Program-made: the position numbers and the translations under genes
Shown here: in pieces, positions 58,201 to 64,000 of the stretch
Layout of the letters: each line of letters opens with the position of its first letter
How positions within the stretch are numbered: position 1 is the first letter of the stretch
Notes under the pieces: generated by a model
The model's input: the letters and a program-made list of their open reading frames with translations, nothing else
Databases searched by the model: none
Told to the model about the DNA's origin: nothing
Assembly: GCA_032622095.1 (NCBI GenBank)
Contig: CP136063.1
Location: forward strand, 183,931,956-183,995,955
Length of the DNA stretch: 64,000 bases
DNA from: Siphonodentalium dalli
Taxonomy: Eukaryota; Mollusca; Scaphopoda; Gadilida; Siphonodentaliidae
Reading direction: 5' to 3'

Positions 58201-60332
58201 CCGCATGAGGTGACCTTGACCTTGAAACGGGTACCCACAAAATACCTTGGACGATATATCGGTCGTCAGCGGTGACATCGACGTGAAATTTGTTATGTAT
58301 GCTCAACTCGGGACGGGGAATATTTTTGTCGGGTTATTTTGTCCACCCAACATGACCTTGAAACGGGTACCCGCAAATGATAGCATGCTGTCGGCGTGCC
58401 TGTACGGGGTTACCTTGAAAAACAAAAAATAATGGATCGACCAAAGCCATGTGACCAATCCCGCCAGTGGCGTGCTAATCTGCTGGTATATATATATTGG
58501 GATCGGGACACACGTTATAAGACTTACAAGTTAAACCACAACCACCAATGTTTCTATTGTTTGACCTGGTGCGTTATCTAGCATATCATTATCTGGCCAC
58601 AATAGCTTTGAATTATTGTAACACTGACCAGGGAATATTAAGATAATCACCTGCTATTGTAAGCGCATATGCCTCACATTCTTGCTAACAGTATATAACA
58701 CGGTTCGAACTAGAAGTTACATAATACAGTACGAAGAACACAATCATATTACACCAATCAGCGGAATCAGTATGTTACACATGCATTGTCTGTGGCGTCA
58801 TTAGTATGGCTCGAGCGTTACATAAAAGTCCGTAAAACAATTCGTAAGTAATCACAAAAGATCATACAGTTATTAAATAAGGACACTCGTTATTACCTAC
58901 CGCTTTTGATGCGATTGAAACAGTGTCACACTGTATTCGAAACAATGATTCGATTTTTGCTAGGCTGACAACAATTCAAAACATATTAAAACTTCATATT
59001 TCCAAATGTTCACCAAAGTTAGTCTTTTCTCACCACATCTTCTGTGAAGATTTGTTAAATATTTGGCATGATTTGTCGCCTCTCCGCATTCTATGTCGAT
59101 ACGTCTCTGCATTTGCTTGTAAGAAAACTTGATATCACAGCCCATTTCAGTAACGCTTATAAGTGGACAAATTGTAAAGACTTAAAGATCTTTGCAGTAA
59201 ATAATGGTCAGTCACCGGACATCAATGGATAACTTACATTGGCGTTATAATATATTTTTAAATGGATACTGATGTGTGCTTGTGTGTGAGACCCCCAGCC
59301 CCACCGTATTGATCGCGGCGACTTGAATCGAACCAAGTGTCTGAATTATTGTCTCAACAATTGGATATGTGTAATATTCAACGGTTGGATTTCTCTGTTA
59401 TCCAACTGTCACACCAGATATTCAACGCTTGCGCCAATCACACATTATAACAAGCAGTCCATTTTGTATATTCGTCAGGATAGACACCAGTCTGCTACAA
59501 CAATGGACGACGTCACGGAAATGTTCTAATTCCATTATAAACCACAGCCGCCAATGTTTTCTATTGTTCTCCCTTGTGCATTATTTCACCTGTCCCCCGC
59601 TGCCAACAGGTGCTGGTAATTATCGTAACAATAATCGATAATAATTATTGATAAGATACTCGCCAGCTGTTGTAAGCATAACAAAACACGATTCGAACAA
59701 GAGGTTACACAATACAACACGAAGAGCAGAATTATATGACACCAATATCTGGATCAAAATATATTAAAGTCGAATGAACGTTATATTTAGTGATGATTAA
59801 GAAATCTTATAATTTTTCACTGACCCCCCCCCCCCCCAGACCCCCAAACCAGATCGATTTAACCGAAATCGATAAATTTTATTTGCATCACGCCATTATG
59901 TTGGAAAAATTTCAAATCACGAGAGCTTTCCGATGAATGGCAACAAGCCATATTTCAGTGGGCTCATCAAACTTTACAACAGTCGGAAATATTGTGAAAA
60001 TTTGCATAACTGCAAAATATTAGGAATGTTGTTAATGGACGTGAGGTATGTGGATTTAATTCAGGTTTTGCTGTGGTTTAAACAGTTATTCCCCAAACTA
60101 TCGGGTATTCGGCCAAATAATCAACTCGGCAGCTCTGATAATATCCTATACCTAATAAAGTTGGGTGCTAGTGAAAATAATGGATGATATTCATTGTGAC
60201 CCTACCTCTTAGAGATATTTCCTCGATGACTTCGACGATAAGTTGTCCATTTATATAATCTCCGGGGTGATATACCCCGCTGGAGGCTTGTGCGCCTGTC
60301 AACTCGATCTCGTATTTTCCGAGCTTCCCCAT
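31092..60332 (-). CDS. Alpha-arrestin (ARRDC-type) gene B, six exons
   Basis: Coding exons on the minus strand: 60206-60332, 46356-46475, 43928-44157, 42607-42789, 41193-41378, 31092-31292. They total 1047 bp, or 348 residues plus stop. All junctions are GT-AG and all phases are consistent. The product starts MGKLGKYEIEL and carries the arrestin N-domain (GCHQFPFSFQLPRDIP, INRPWRLDN), a Cys cluster (TCCCCCKSGPIKG), the C-domain, VVIGTVPIA and the tail PPLPSYAEV. It is shorter than vertebrate ARRDC2/3/4 (about 400 residues). Its only PY-like site is LPSY rather than PPxY. By eye it is roughly half to 60 percent identical to gene A. The gene spans 29 kb because the introns are full of repeats. 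The inferred role is an endosomal or plasma-membrane trafficking adaptor. Confidence 0.9.
31321..31860. repeat. Dispersed repeat with terminal hairpin (copy 2)
   Basis: Counterpart of 10431-10960. The hairpin at about 31740-31845 has AAAACTCGTACAGTAAATTA and its inverse around CCTCGCCAAAGGCTCGG. It begins about 30 bp inside gene B intron 5, close to the exon 6 acceptor. Confidence 0.7.
32225..32312. mobile_element. Truncated Tc1/mariner-like hairpin MITE (copy 3)
   Basis: Left arm only: CAGTAATGCC, AATCGACTCCTTGACCACAG and GGCTTGTTGCCATTCATCGC. It has an internal deletion of about 20 bp relative to copies 1 and 2, and the second arm is missing. Confidence 0.8.
32320..32985 (-). mobile_element. 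CR1/Jockey-like LINE RT scrap
   Basis: Minus-strand frames with many stops read QGYFLGHCLVIIYMNDLPLS (from QG..LG.LLF.IYINDLP), then RIFADDTMIY with FADD. LQQDLQYLGK, WQMKF, NELGITIS, WDTHINT, NKANASLRFI and LRPKLEYCSTIWE follow. The RT palm and thumb order is preserved. It is heavily decayed and distinct from the 28.8-30.7 kb LINE. Confidence 0.75.
33805..34630 (+). repeat. Degenerate tandem repeat with ATGGCCGCC phrases
   Basis: Five or so blocks of about 150 bp have the order GATGGCCGCC.. / ..CATGTTTTTCA / GCTCCCATCTAGA / GGTCACCCTGAAGATCC / TATGAAGTTTGGTGATGATC / GGATGAGAGATGTG. It ends in GGACGGACGCACGAACGCAC and AACTTGACTTTATCAAGTTG. Non-coding, and the same family as 26870-27420 inverted. 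Confidence 0.7.
34788..35528. other. Gene B intron 5, nothing recognised
   Basis: AT-rich, no gene or repeat boundary supported. Confidence 0.35.
35529..35945 (-). mobile_element. Degraded Helitron 3' part
   Basis: On the minus strand the hairpin is CCCGGACGAAGTCTGGCCC and the terminus has decayed from CTAG (reads CAGCTTG). It contains three blocks of AAGTCAAGGTCAGG / AAGGTCAAGGTCA and ACTCCC.GGACAAAAGTA. The 5' head is absent. Confidence 0.65.
36830..37430. repeat. Diverged ~200-bp tandem blocks inside the long-TIR element
   Basis: Repeated order: ATTGG.GTCTAGATGGGAAC / GA.TCATTTTGGGCT / AAACATGGCC.CC / GATTTCA / AACAC.GCCTAGAG / CGATCATC. Related to the ATGGCCGCC repeat family elsewhere in the window. 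Confidence 0.55.
37446..37909. mobile_element. Mutator-like MITE with 9-bp TSD
   Basis: It is flanked by GAAAGTTAC on both sides (37437-37445 and 37910-37918). The terminal inverted repeats of about 55 bp contain GATGGGGTCATTGTCACAAG and CACATTCGTAGCCAG. A 9-bp duplication with long TIRs is typical of Mutator-like elements. Near the right end there are three copies of CTGGCTAC..ATGTGATCG. No transposase. Confidence 0.75.
39600..40430 (-). repeat. Direct duplication with 16-bp minisatellites (arrays 2 and 3)
   Basis: 39600-39900 and 40090-40430 share CGTAAT.ACATT.AA, CTCAAGAAAACCCGCGAA, AATCTTCGTGATAATGAACC and CTCTCAATACTTTAGAA. Each then runs into copies of GAACCTTCGGAATAG (about 39765-39880 and 40295-40415). 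That unit is the inverse of the 24.1 kb minisatellite. Confidence 0.75.
40431..41192. other. Gene B intron 5 near exon 5, nothing recognised
   Basis: No gene or repeat boundary supported. Confidence 0.35.
41193..41378 (-). CDS. Gene B exon 5
   Basis: The exon is 186 bp, between acceptor TTCATTCCAG and donor GTGAGTAC. It encodes LVVISKADLAPSREANFY, ERIEIPNTTPSDLLHC and NITYVVR. It ends in phase 0. The intron to exon 6 is about 9.9 kb. Confidence 0.9.
41379..42606. other. Gene B intron 4
   Basis: Contains a short poly-C tract (about 41550-41564). The open stretches on both strands at 41780-42150 match no family I know. No element delimited. Confidence 0.35.
42607..42789 (-). CDS. Gene B exon 4
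   Basis: The exon is 183 bp, between acceptor TTTATTCAG and donor GTAAGAGC. It encodes YTCCCCCKSGPIKGKID, then KTGYVAGETITVNAEVNNR. The run of five cysteines corresponds to the Cys cluster of other alpha-arrestins. Confidence 0.92.
43090..43220. repeat. Hairpin inverted repeat (MITE-like)
   Basis: Imperfect arms: CTGAGTTGAATATTCGG, GAGCATGGAAACAGTTTGTG and AACGAGCCGGC, around TTGCC, followed by the inverse. It has the same style of CGAG/CTCG centre as hairpins at 10.9, 31.8, 62.8 and 63.4 kb. Confidence 0.65.
43928..44157 (-). CDS. Gene B exon 3
   Basis: The exon is 230 bp, between acceptor TCACGCAG and donor GTAAACTG. It encodes PPSGDKTLGPG, then GCHQFPFSFQLPRDIPSSF and KINRPWRLDN. It is the direct counterpart of gene A exon 3. 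Confidence 0.9.
44158..45293. other. Gene B intron 2, nothing recognised
   Basis: AT-rich, no gene or repeat boundary supported. Confidence 0.35.
45298..45791. mobile_element. piggyBac-like MITE, TTAA target (copy 1)
   Basis: Flanked by TTAA at 45294-45297 and 45792-45795. The ends are AGACACGGTTGGCCTTGGCG and, inverted, AGGCACGTGCGGCCTTAA. The interior aligns inverted with 61705-62225 (AAACCGCCA.AAACAGAAAGA, CAACAGTATGTTATGGTCA, AATAAAGAGCGTTTAT). No ORF. Confidence 0.8.
46356..46475 (-). CDS. Gene B exon 2
   Basis: The exon is 120 bp, between acceptor CCAATTGCAG and donor GTGATTAT. It encodes IALSMKGWCLVHWSEGSG through EKIQVLN plus one base. A 29-bp minisatellite begins about 12 bp upstream of the acceptor (46488 onward), so the branch point and pyrimidine tract lie at its edge. 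Confidence 0.87.
46488..46885 (+). repeat. ~29-bp minisatellite beside gene B exon 2
   Basis: About 13 units of the form ATGTAGCGAGAAGTCCACAG then TATACATGG, with point changes and small indels. It starts about 12 bp from the exon 2 acceptor, so the intron 1 branch-point zone lies inside the first units. Confidence 0.9.
46886..49857. other. Gene B intron 1, mostly unannotated
   Basis: The only recurrent element seen is CTGGGGACTTCGATGTGATA .. CTGGGGACCTCAACAAACTG at about 47403-47470, which recurs at 52635-52705. No gene recognised. Confidence 0.4.
49858..50265. mobile_element. hAT-type non-autonomous element, 408 bp
   Basis: The termini are TAGTGCCCTGCGAA and, inverted, TAGGGCCCTGCGAA. Both sides carry the 8-bp duplication CTTTGTAT (49850-49857 and 50266-50273). 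Subterminal GATGTCGACATCGAT occurs near both ends. TIR type and 8-bp TSD fit hAT. The open frame crossing it is not a transposase. Confidence 0.9.
50300..50655 (+). repeat. Dispersed repeat with internal duplication
   Basis: TTGTTCTGTTCAGGCTACCG, GCATTTCTCATCCAATCATC, ACCAAATTTTGTAT and TTCATCTCAATGCCTA occur at 50375-50455 and again at 50550-50625. A third copy with TTCAGGCTACATGTCGCATT is at 52700-52820. Confidence 0.65.
50858..51405 (+). repeat. Direct repeat pair of about 50 bp
   Basis: GGTAGAGAAACT.TGTGAGCG followed by GTAGTATTCTAGTCATGTTG occurs at 50859-50908 and 51346-51395. Possibly ends of an unrecognised element. Confidence 0.5.
51590..51960 (+). repeat. Dispersed repeat with paired TGACCTTGACCTTGAAA blocks
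   Basis: CGTCCGTCCGTCTGTCTGTC, then AACTTTTGAACCGTTTGAGA. Two blocks of TGACCTTGACCTTGAAAT.TGG and AAGGTCAAAT.CCCAAAT follow. The text resembles Helitron interiors, but TC/CTAG ends are not seen. Confidence 0.55.
52840..53496. other. Gene B intron 1, nothing recognised
   Basis: AT-rich, no element delimited. Confidence 0.35.
53497..53783. other. Intron-1 segment shared with gene A
   Basis: Counterpart of 23085-23375 in the same orientation and the same intron. It ends exactly where the 87-bp satellite starts. A plus-strand open frame (53440-53673) crosses it but is broken in the gene A copy. Confidence 0.6.
53784..54530 (+). repeat. 87-bp satellite, eight near-identical units
   Basis: Units start at 53784, 53871, 53958, 54045 and every 87 bp to 54479, with a diverged partial unit after. 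Only unit 3 shows several changes. Each unit contains perfect palindromes CATACATGTATG and CCATATGG, plus an imperfect hairpin GTGCTTTATC..GATAAACGCAC, and the phrase GTCCCCAGTTACATTCACAC. Confidence 0.95.
54712..55406 (+). mobile_element. Helitron, first of abutting run (head diverged)
   Basis: (GT)n, then CGCGATGGACTCTAAAACGG and CAGATTTCGACGAAACTTGG. It ends CAGGACGGGTACCCAGCTAG at 55406. An internal duplication GTGTAACAGACGTTTGGTTT .. GACGGGTAGTTTGATGCGCT is at about 54910-55050 and 55143-55240. The 5' TC is not identifiable. Confidence 0.65.
55407..56745 (+). mobile_element. Non-autonomous Helitron, second in run
   Basis: It starts TCTCCTATATATTTTGAGAC directly after the neighbour's CTAG, then ACTCGAAAACGGCTGCACCG. 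It ends with hairpin CGCCAGTGGCGGG then ..CTGCTAG at 56745. It contains GCCGTGG palindromic stretches (CCGTGGCAAAATTAGA.., 55780-55830 and 56420-56490) and a TGACCTTGACCTTGAAAATG block. No Rep/helicase. Confidence 0.78.
56746..57836 (+). mobile_element. Non-autonomous Helitron, third in run
   Basis: The head is ATATATATTTTGAGACTTCC and ACTCGAAAACGGCTCGACCG. The 5' TC is altered (AATATAT). The 3' end is hairpin CCCGCCAGTGGCGGG then CTAATCTGCTAG. The last 340 bp closely match the next element. Confidence 0.78.
57837..58486 (+). mobile_element. Non-autonomous Helitron, fourth in run
   Basis: It starts TCTACTATATATTTTGAGAC. The 3' hairpin CCCGCCAGTGGCGTG has one mismatch, and the terminus is CTGG at 58483-58486, still within CTRR. 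It shares GTACTTAGGGCTTTCATGGG and GTGACATCGACGTGAAATTT with the third element. Confidence 0.78.
58530..59760 (+). repeat. Direct duplication in gene B intron 1
   Basis: 58530-58790 and 59525-59760 share TTAAACCACAACCACCAATG/ATAAACCACAGCCGCCAATG, CTATTGTT, ACGATTCGAACAAGA-type text and GAAGA.CA.AATTATATGAC. About 1 kb apart; nothing coding recognised between. Confidence 0.6.
59826..59961. repeat. Poly-C tract and hairpin-MITE scrap (copy 4)
   Basis: A 12-14 C run at about 59826. At 59919-59957 GAGAGCTTTCCGATGAATGG and CAACAAGCCATATTTC match the centre-right arm of the Tc1/mariner-like MITE. The rest is missing. Confidence 0.7.
60206..60332 (-). CDS. Gene B exon 1 (start codon)
   Basis: The ATG is at 60332-60330 in context ATCGACATGGGG. 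It encodes 42 residues plus one base, ending VEVIEEISLR before GTAGGGT. It is one codon shorter than gene A exon 1. The first intron is about 13.7 kb. Confidence 0.88.
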
Positions 60333-60682
60333 GTCGATTTAAGAACTGACCATCTCGAATACATAATATACAGGGCCATGAGACATAGCAACATAGCACA
60401 GCCACTAACAATGACATACGCACCCACAATGAATGAGGTAAATATCCCATATTGAATCGAACATGCCTTTTATTGATACACTCCACTAGCACTACATAGT
60501 ACAGTTGTAGTCAGTCCTGGACTATTTGAAACGAATTATTTAAAACGTAAATGCAATATTGTTGGTCGAATACAAGCTATACAAACGTTAGGCCAGTATA
60601 GAGTTTTAAAGGTGGATTATCTCTTTGTAAACATGTGCTATATAGTTACCGGGTGTAAAATATTAGATATGAATCGAAGACT

Positions 60683-61069
60683 CCTGTCCGGAAATGCTTC
60701 TATCAATTAATAAGTATTTTATTTTGAATATGTTCTGGTCTAAATATGTGTGATTGTTTAGCTAACGAACAATAGTGGTTAATGTTAAAAGAGACCAGAA
60801 ATTTTATTGTGCAATTTTGGCACAAATAATCGTTAACTAGACTCATTATCGCTTATATATAAATATGGAATAAAATAATACATTCAATCAATCTGGGACA
60901 TTTGACGTTCGGTACGTAGCTATAGGAACATCATAATACACTTTAACGCTATCGACTGTATGGTCTGTTCTAAAATAGACCAATAAAGTGTACCAATTAA
61001 TCATCCCATTTCATTATAAAATATTCGAAATAAAATGAATATTAGTTGATAGAAGCGTTTCCGGAAAGG
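60683..61069. mobile_element. MITE with ~60-bp TIRs
   Basis: The ends are CCTGTCCGGAAATGCTTCTA and, inverted, CCTTTCCGGAAACGCTTCTA, continuing through ATTTTATTT.GAATAT. It is 387 bp, has no ORF, and no clear target duplication was found. It lies about 350 bp upstream of the gene B ATG. Confidence 0.7.
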
Positions 61070-61700
61070 GGTATTCATGTCATATTTATTATTTTATATC
61101 CACGCAACTATTTCAAATTTGTTATTTAAAGAGATAAGCCATCTTTAAAAAAATATAATTCGGTCCTTCACTCCCTCGAGATTTCTTGCTATTTCCATTG
61201 ACTCCTAGCACGCACAACACGGGTGTTCGATTTATTACTGTGGATTGGCACGGTTCTCTAAAATCTGTGTTTGTGTTTTGTGAAGCCGAAGTTTGACTTA
61301 ATTCGACAAATCGACGACGAATTCAAAAAATGCTAACTCAGGAAGCCCAGTAAACTCGCAGAATAAGCTATGTCGAGATTGGTCGTATATTATCATCATG
61401 GTTGTCATAGAATGAAATTTATTGATTTTTTTCTTCCAAATTTCAAGCGTTTATTTTTTCTCAGAAATATGATAGTGCAAATCGTACTATAACCACGCGA
61501 ATTATTGCCAAATGTAATTGCTATCGATACTAAAGTTTGCTATAACCAGTTTGCTATATAAATATAGAGATATAATGAATAATCCGTAATGATAACTCGA
61601 AAAACCTAACCCTCCCCTATCAGGCGGGGGACAAACTCCATCGCATGCCGACACCCTTGTCGAGCGCGTTCGTCCGTACCTATACGTTTACACTCCGTGC
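61070..61700. other. Upstream flank of gene B, nothing recognised
   Basis: AT-rich, no gene. Any distal promoter element cannot be identified by eye. Confidence 0.35.
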
Positions 61701-61704
61701 TTAA

Positions 61705-62225
61705 AGGTACGGGCGGCGTTCGTTGCAGAAATATTAATATTTGTTCAAATCGCCATCAACAGAAGGAATATTAAAATATATATAGTTTTGTTCATATGCC
61801 AAACATAATCAGCGCGTAAATAGTATATTGTCGTCAAGACGTACGATGGTGTACGTAAACAAGAGCCTGCTCGTGTTACAGAAGTTGTGCTTCTATATAT
61901 ATTTACATAGCACATCGCAATTCTATTGGTTAATCACAATTTTTTTTATAAACGCTCTTTATTATTTCCATATCAGGAAAACAGTAACAAATAAGGCTCT
62001 TTATGTTACCATATCCGGATCTAAACAAAAGCCATGAAACGTATTGTTTTTTGCTTTTGTTTACACAACAAAGGGGAAAACATTGACAATAACATACTGT
62101 TTATGCAATATTTCTGATTGGTATAAGAATAAGATATGTCTATATTTTACTATTCTTTCTGTTTATGGCGGTTTGACGGAGGTGAATATTTTAACAGTAT
62201 ACCACCGCCAACGCCGCCCGTATCT
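61705..62225. mobile_element. piggyBac-like MITE, TTAA target (copy 2)
   Basis: Flanked by TTAA at 61701-61704 and 62226-62229. The TIRs are AGGTACGGGCGGCGTT and, inverted, AGATACGGGCGGCGTT. The interior matches 45298-45791 in the opposite orientation. No transposase ORF. Confidence 0.82.
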
Positions 62226-62719
62226 TTAAGAACACTTAGCAATCAAACTAGAATGTTTTAATATATGTTTAACATTCAGAAGTGCTAATTGTCGCCTTTT
62301 TGTCGAAATATACATGTACATTGTGTTCCGCGGCGTAATCTACCTCGTTTAATAGGATGATAGTACACTGGAAAGAGTGTATAGATTTTGGAATCATTCT
62401 TCTCATTGTTTTTCCGTCACAACTTTAAGAATCTGAACAATCTTACACAAATTGTTTTAAAGAATATTGTATATGAATCTTGGCCGCAAACATATTCTGG
62501 GATTATAACCATAAACGAGCAGAACTGTGTGGAAGAAGTCGATATTATATGTTGCTATTCCGCCCCTTCTCGCCATGGCTAATCAAATCTATACCGACAT
62601 TAATATGCACTATTATCTTTCATTATGGGCGAATGAAACAATCTGCTCTTATCACATGTAATCATATATAGAGGTGAAAAAATATTAAAACAATGTTCAC
62701 AAGTTATGGTACGTCTTCT

Positions 62720-62823
62720 TCATATGATATTTATGAACCGAGTCTAAGAATTTTCAGTTTTCTCGAGCCTCCGGCGAGAGAAAACTGAAAATTCGTGACG
62801 AGTTTCATAAATATCATATGAGA
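62720..62823. repeat. Long hairpin
   Basis: Arms: CATATGATATTTATGAACCG, then GAATTTTCAGTTTTCTCGAG and the inverse, around CCTCCGG. Imperfect over about 45 bp per arm. Followed by ACGAATTACATATTCTATTT, which recurs at 63068. Confidence 0.75.
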
Positions 62824-62829
62824 GAAACA

Positions 62830-63140
62830 CGAATTACATATTCTATTTATCATATGACACCTATAAATTGATTATGATGTCCAAAACGCACACAAATCAC
62901 TAAATAGCTATATGACATCGGCAGCAAAAGGTTAATGTGACGTCACTTCGTTGCACCGGAAGCCCAATTACACCTGGTGAGCTAGCAGAAATAATATGCA
63001 CGCGAAGATATAGTGCGCTATTCTGTTCTCAGTTTGTGACATTATATCGTATGTTTATTAGATAAATACGAATTACATATTCTATTTATCGTATAACAAT
63101 GTCCAAAACTATATATTTCAAGATTATAATTGCGAGAATT
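62830..63140 (+). repeat. Direct repeat pair between hairpins
   Basis: ACGAATTACATATTCTATTT, then ATCATATGACA and ATGTCCAAAAC at 62830-62886, recur at 63068-63110. Between them lies AATGTGACGTCACTTCG (about 62935), similar to AACGTGACGTCATTGCACGC at 63581. The copies suggest related non-autonomous elements. Confidence 0.5.
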
Positions 63141-63337
63141 TCGCCATCGCGTTGATTGACGCGCACGAATTTGACCTGCATTTAGTCAGAGATGCGGCTC
63201 GGCCCCCGGCTGCCATTCAGCCAATCAGAACACACTTTTTGTCAACAAACCAATCAAATTATCGGAAGGTGATATGAATTAGTAATTTATATGAAATTGA
63301 TTTATGACAAGGTTTCCAACGTAAATATTGATTGAGT

Positions 63338-63512
63338 CATATGATAAATAGAGGATCTCAAACGAGTTACTATTTTATACGGAATTTATCAACCGAGTAC
63401 ACTAAATTCGATTTGAGCCGAGGTTTACCGAGGCTCAAATAGAATTTAGTGGACGAGGTTGATAAATTACGTATAAAATAGAACGAGTTTGAGATACTTT
63501 TTATCACATGAT
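63338..63512. repeat. Long hairpin, MITE-like
   Basis: Arms of about 80 bp: ATCTCAAACGAGTTACTATT, TTTATCAACCGAGTACACTA and AATTCGATTTGAGCC, with the inverse, around GAGGTTTACCGAGG. Outer text TCATATGATAAA is mirrored by TTTATCACATGA. Confidence 0.78.
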
Positions 63513-63809
63513 CATATAATCGCTAAAATTTTATCGAAAACAACAATTAACTGCAGCCAGCGATCATTGTCCCAAAGAGCAACGTGACGTCATTGCACGC
63601 GACGATGTTACACGTGTCTATTACGCTCGAATATTACATCGGAAAATAGTGCTAATCATGTGATAAATATGTATATGCCCTACAGTTGATTATTTGTATA
63701 TCTGATTTTCCAAGTTTTACACAAATTGATTTTGAATGTGACGTGAATCTGTCGCGAATTTCATCTGGGATTCTAACGATCAGAAATTTGTGAAAGAAGT
63801 GAATATTAT

Positions 63810-63962
63810 ACAGTTATCGCCCGCGATTGAGTGAGACACGGGGATTTGTCGCCCGCTCGAGACCTGGAATGTCACCCTCGGGCCTAGCGCCCCTCGGGTG
63901 ACATTCCAGGTCGAGAGCGGCGACAAATCCCCGTGTCTCACGAAAACAAGGGTGATAACTGT
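63810..63962. repeat. Near-perfect 150-bp hairpin
   Basis: Arms of about 70 bp: ACAGTTATCGCCC, GAGACACGGGGATTTGTCGC and ACCTGGAATGTCACCC, around CTCGGGCCTAGCGCCCCTCG. Only a few mismatches. GC-rich compared with its surroundings. No target duplication identified. Confidence 0.82.
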
Positions 63963-64000
63963 TTTGTTATCTGACAAACGAACCTCCTTAATAGCAGGCC

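Overview
This is a eukaryotic (metazoan) genomic window. The evidence is spliced genes with GT-AG introns, AT-rich introns and intergenic DNA, and a dense load of animal-type mobile elements: LINE fragments, a Penelope-like fragment, Helitrons, and hAT, Tc1/mariner, piggyBac-like and Mutator-like non-autonomous elements. The repeat style (Helitron-borne TGACCTTGA blocks, 'ATAACTCT'-type repeats, long hairpin MITEs) resembles marine lophotrochozoan genomes such as molluscs. That placement is an impression; no ribosomal or mitochondrial marker is present.

The only host genes I can support are two paralogous alpha-arrestin (ARRDC-type) genes, head to tail on the minus strand. Gene A runs from its ATG at 23795 down to 4717 (or 4680 in a shifted frame). 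Gene B runs from 60332 down to 31092. Each has six coding exons with identical phases; exons 2, 4 and 5 have identical lengths (120, 183, 186 bp). Neither arrestin core has an internal stop. Gene B encodes about 348 residues. Gene A has a frame disruption in the last exon, so its PPxY-containing tail is out of frame (about 334 residues as read). The last exon of gene A and its 3' flank are also duplicated just downstream (2490-3950) as a decayed block broken by a LINE 3' end.

Layout: 1-673 Helitron piece; 674-4440 flank, nested hairpin MITE and duplicated last-exon block; 4445-4644 Tc1/mariner-like hairpin MITE; 4680-23795 gene A, whose introns hold a LINE, Helitrons, MITEs and a 3.3 kb foldback element with a minisatellite core; 23796-31091 intergenic, with a 16-bp minisatellite, a complete 980-bp Helitron, a Penelope-like RT fragment and a LINE RT; 31092-60332 gene B, whose introns hold a CR1-like LINE scrap, a 3.2 kb long-TIR element with a nested 9-bp-TSD MITE, a piggyBac-like MITE, a 29-bp minisatellite beside exon 2, a hAT MITE with perfect 8-bp TSD, an 87-bp satellite (8 near-identical units) and a run of four abutting Helitrons; 60333-64000 upstream flank packed with MITEs and long hairpins.

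The two genes presumably encode related membrane-trafficking adaptors. Most of the rest is mobile and tandem-repeat DNA, which is where the unusual structure lies: canonical target-site duplications, paralogous empty sites that date insertions relative to gene duplications, and Helitrons carrying direct AGGTCA repeats. I saw no tRNA, rRNA, CRISPR array or prokaryotic feature.
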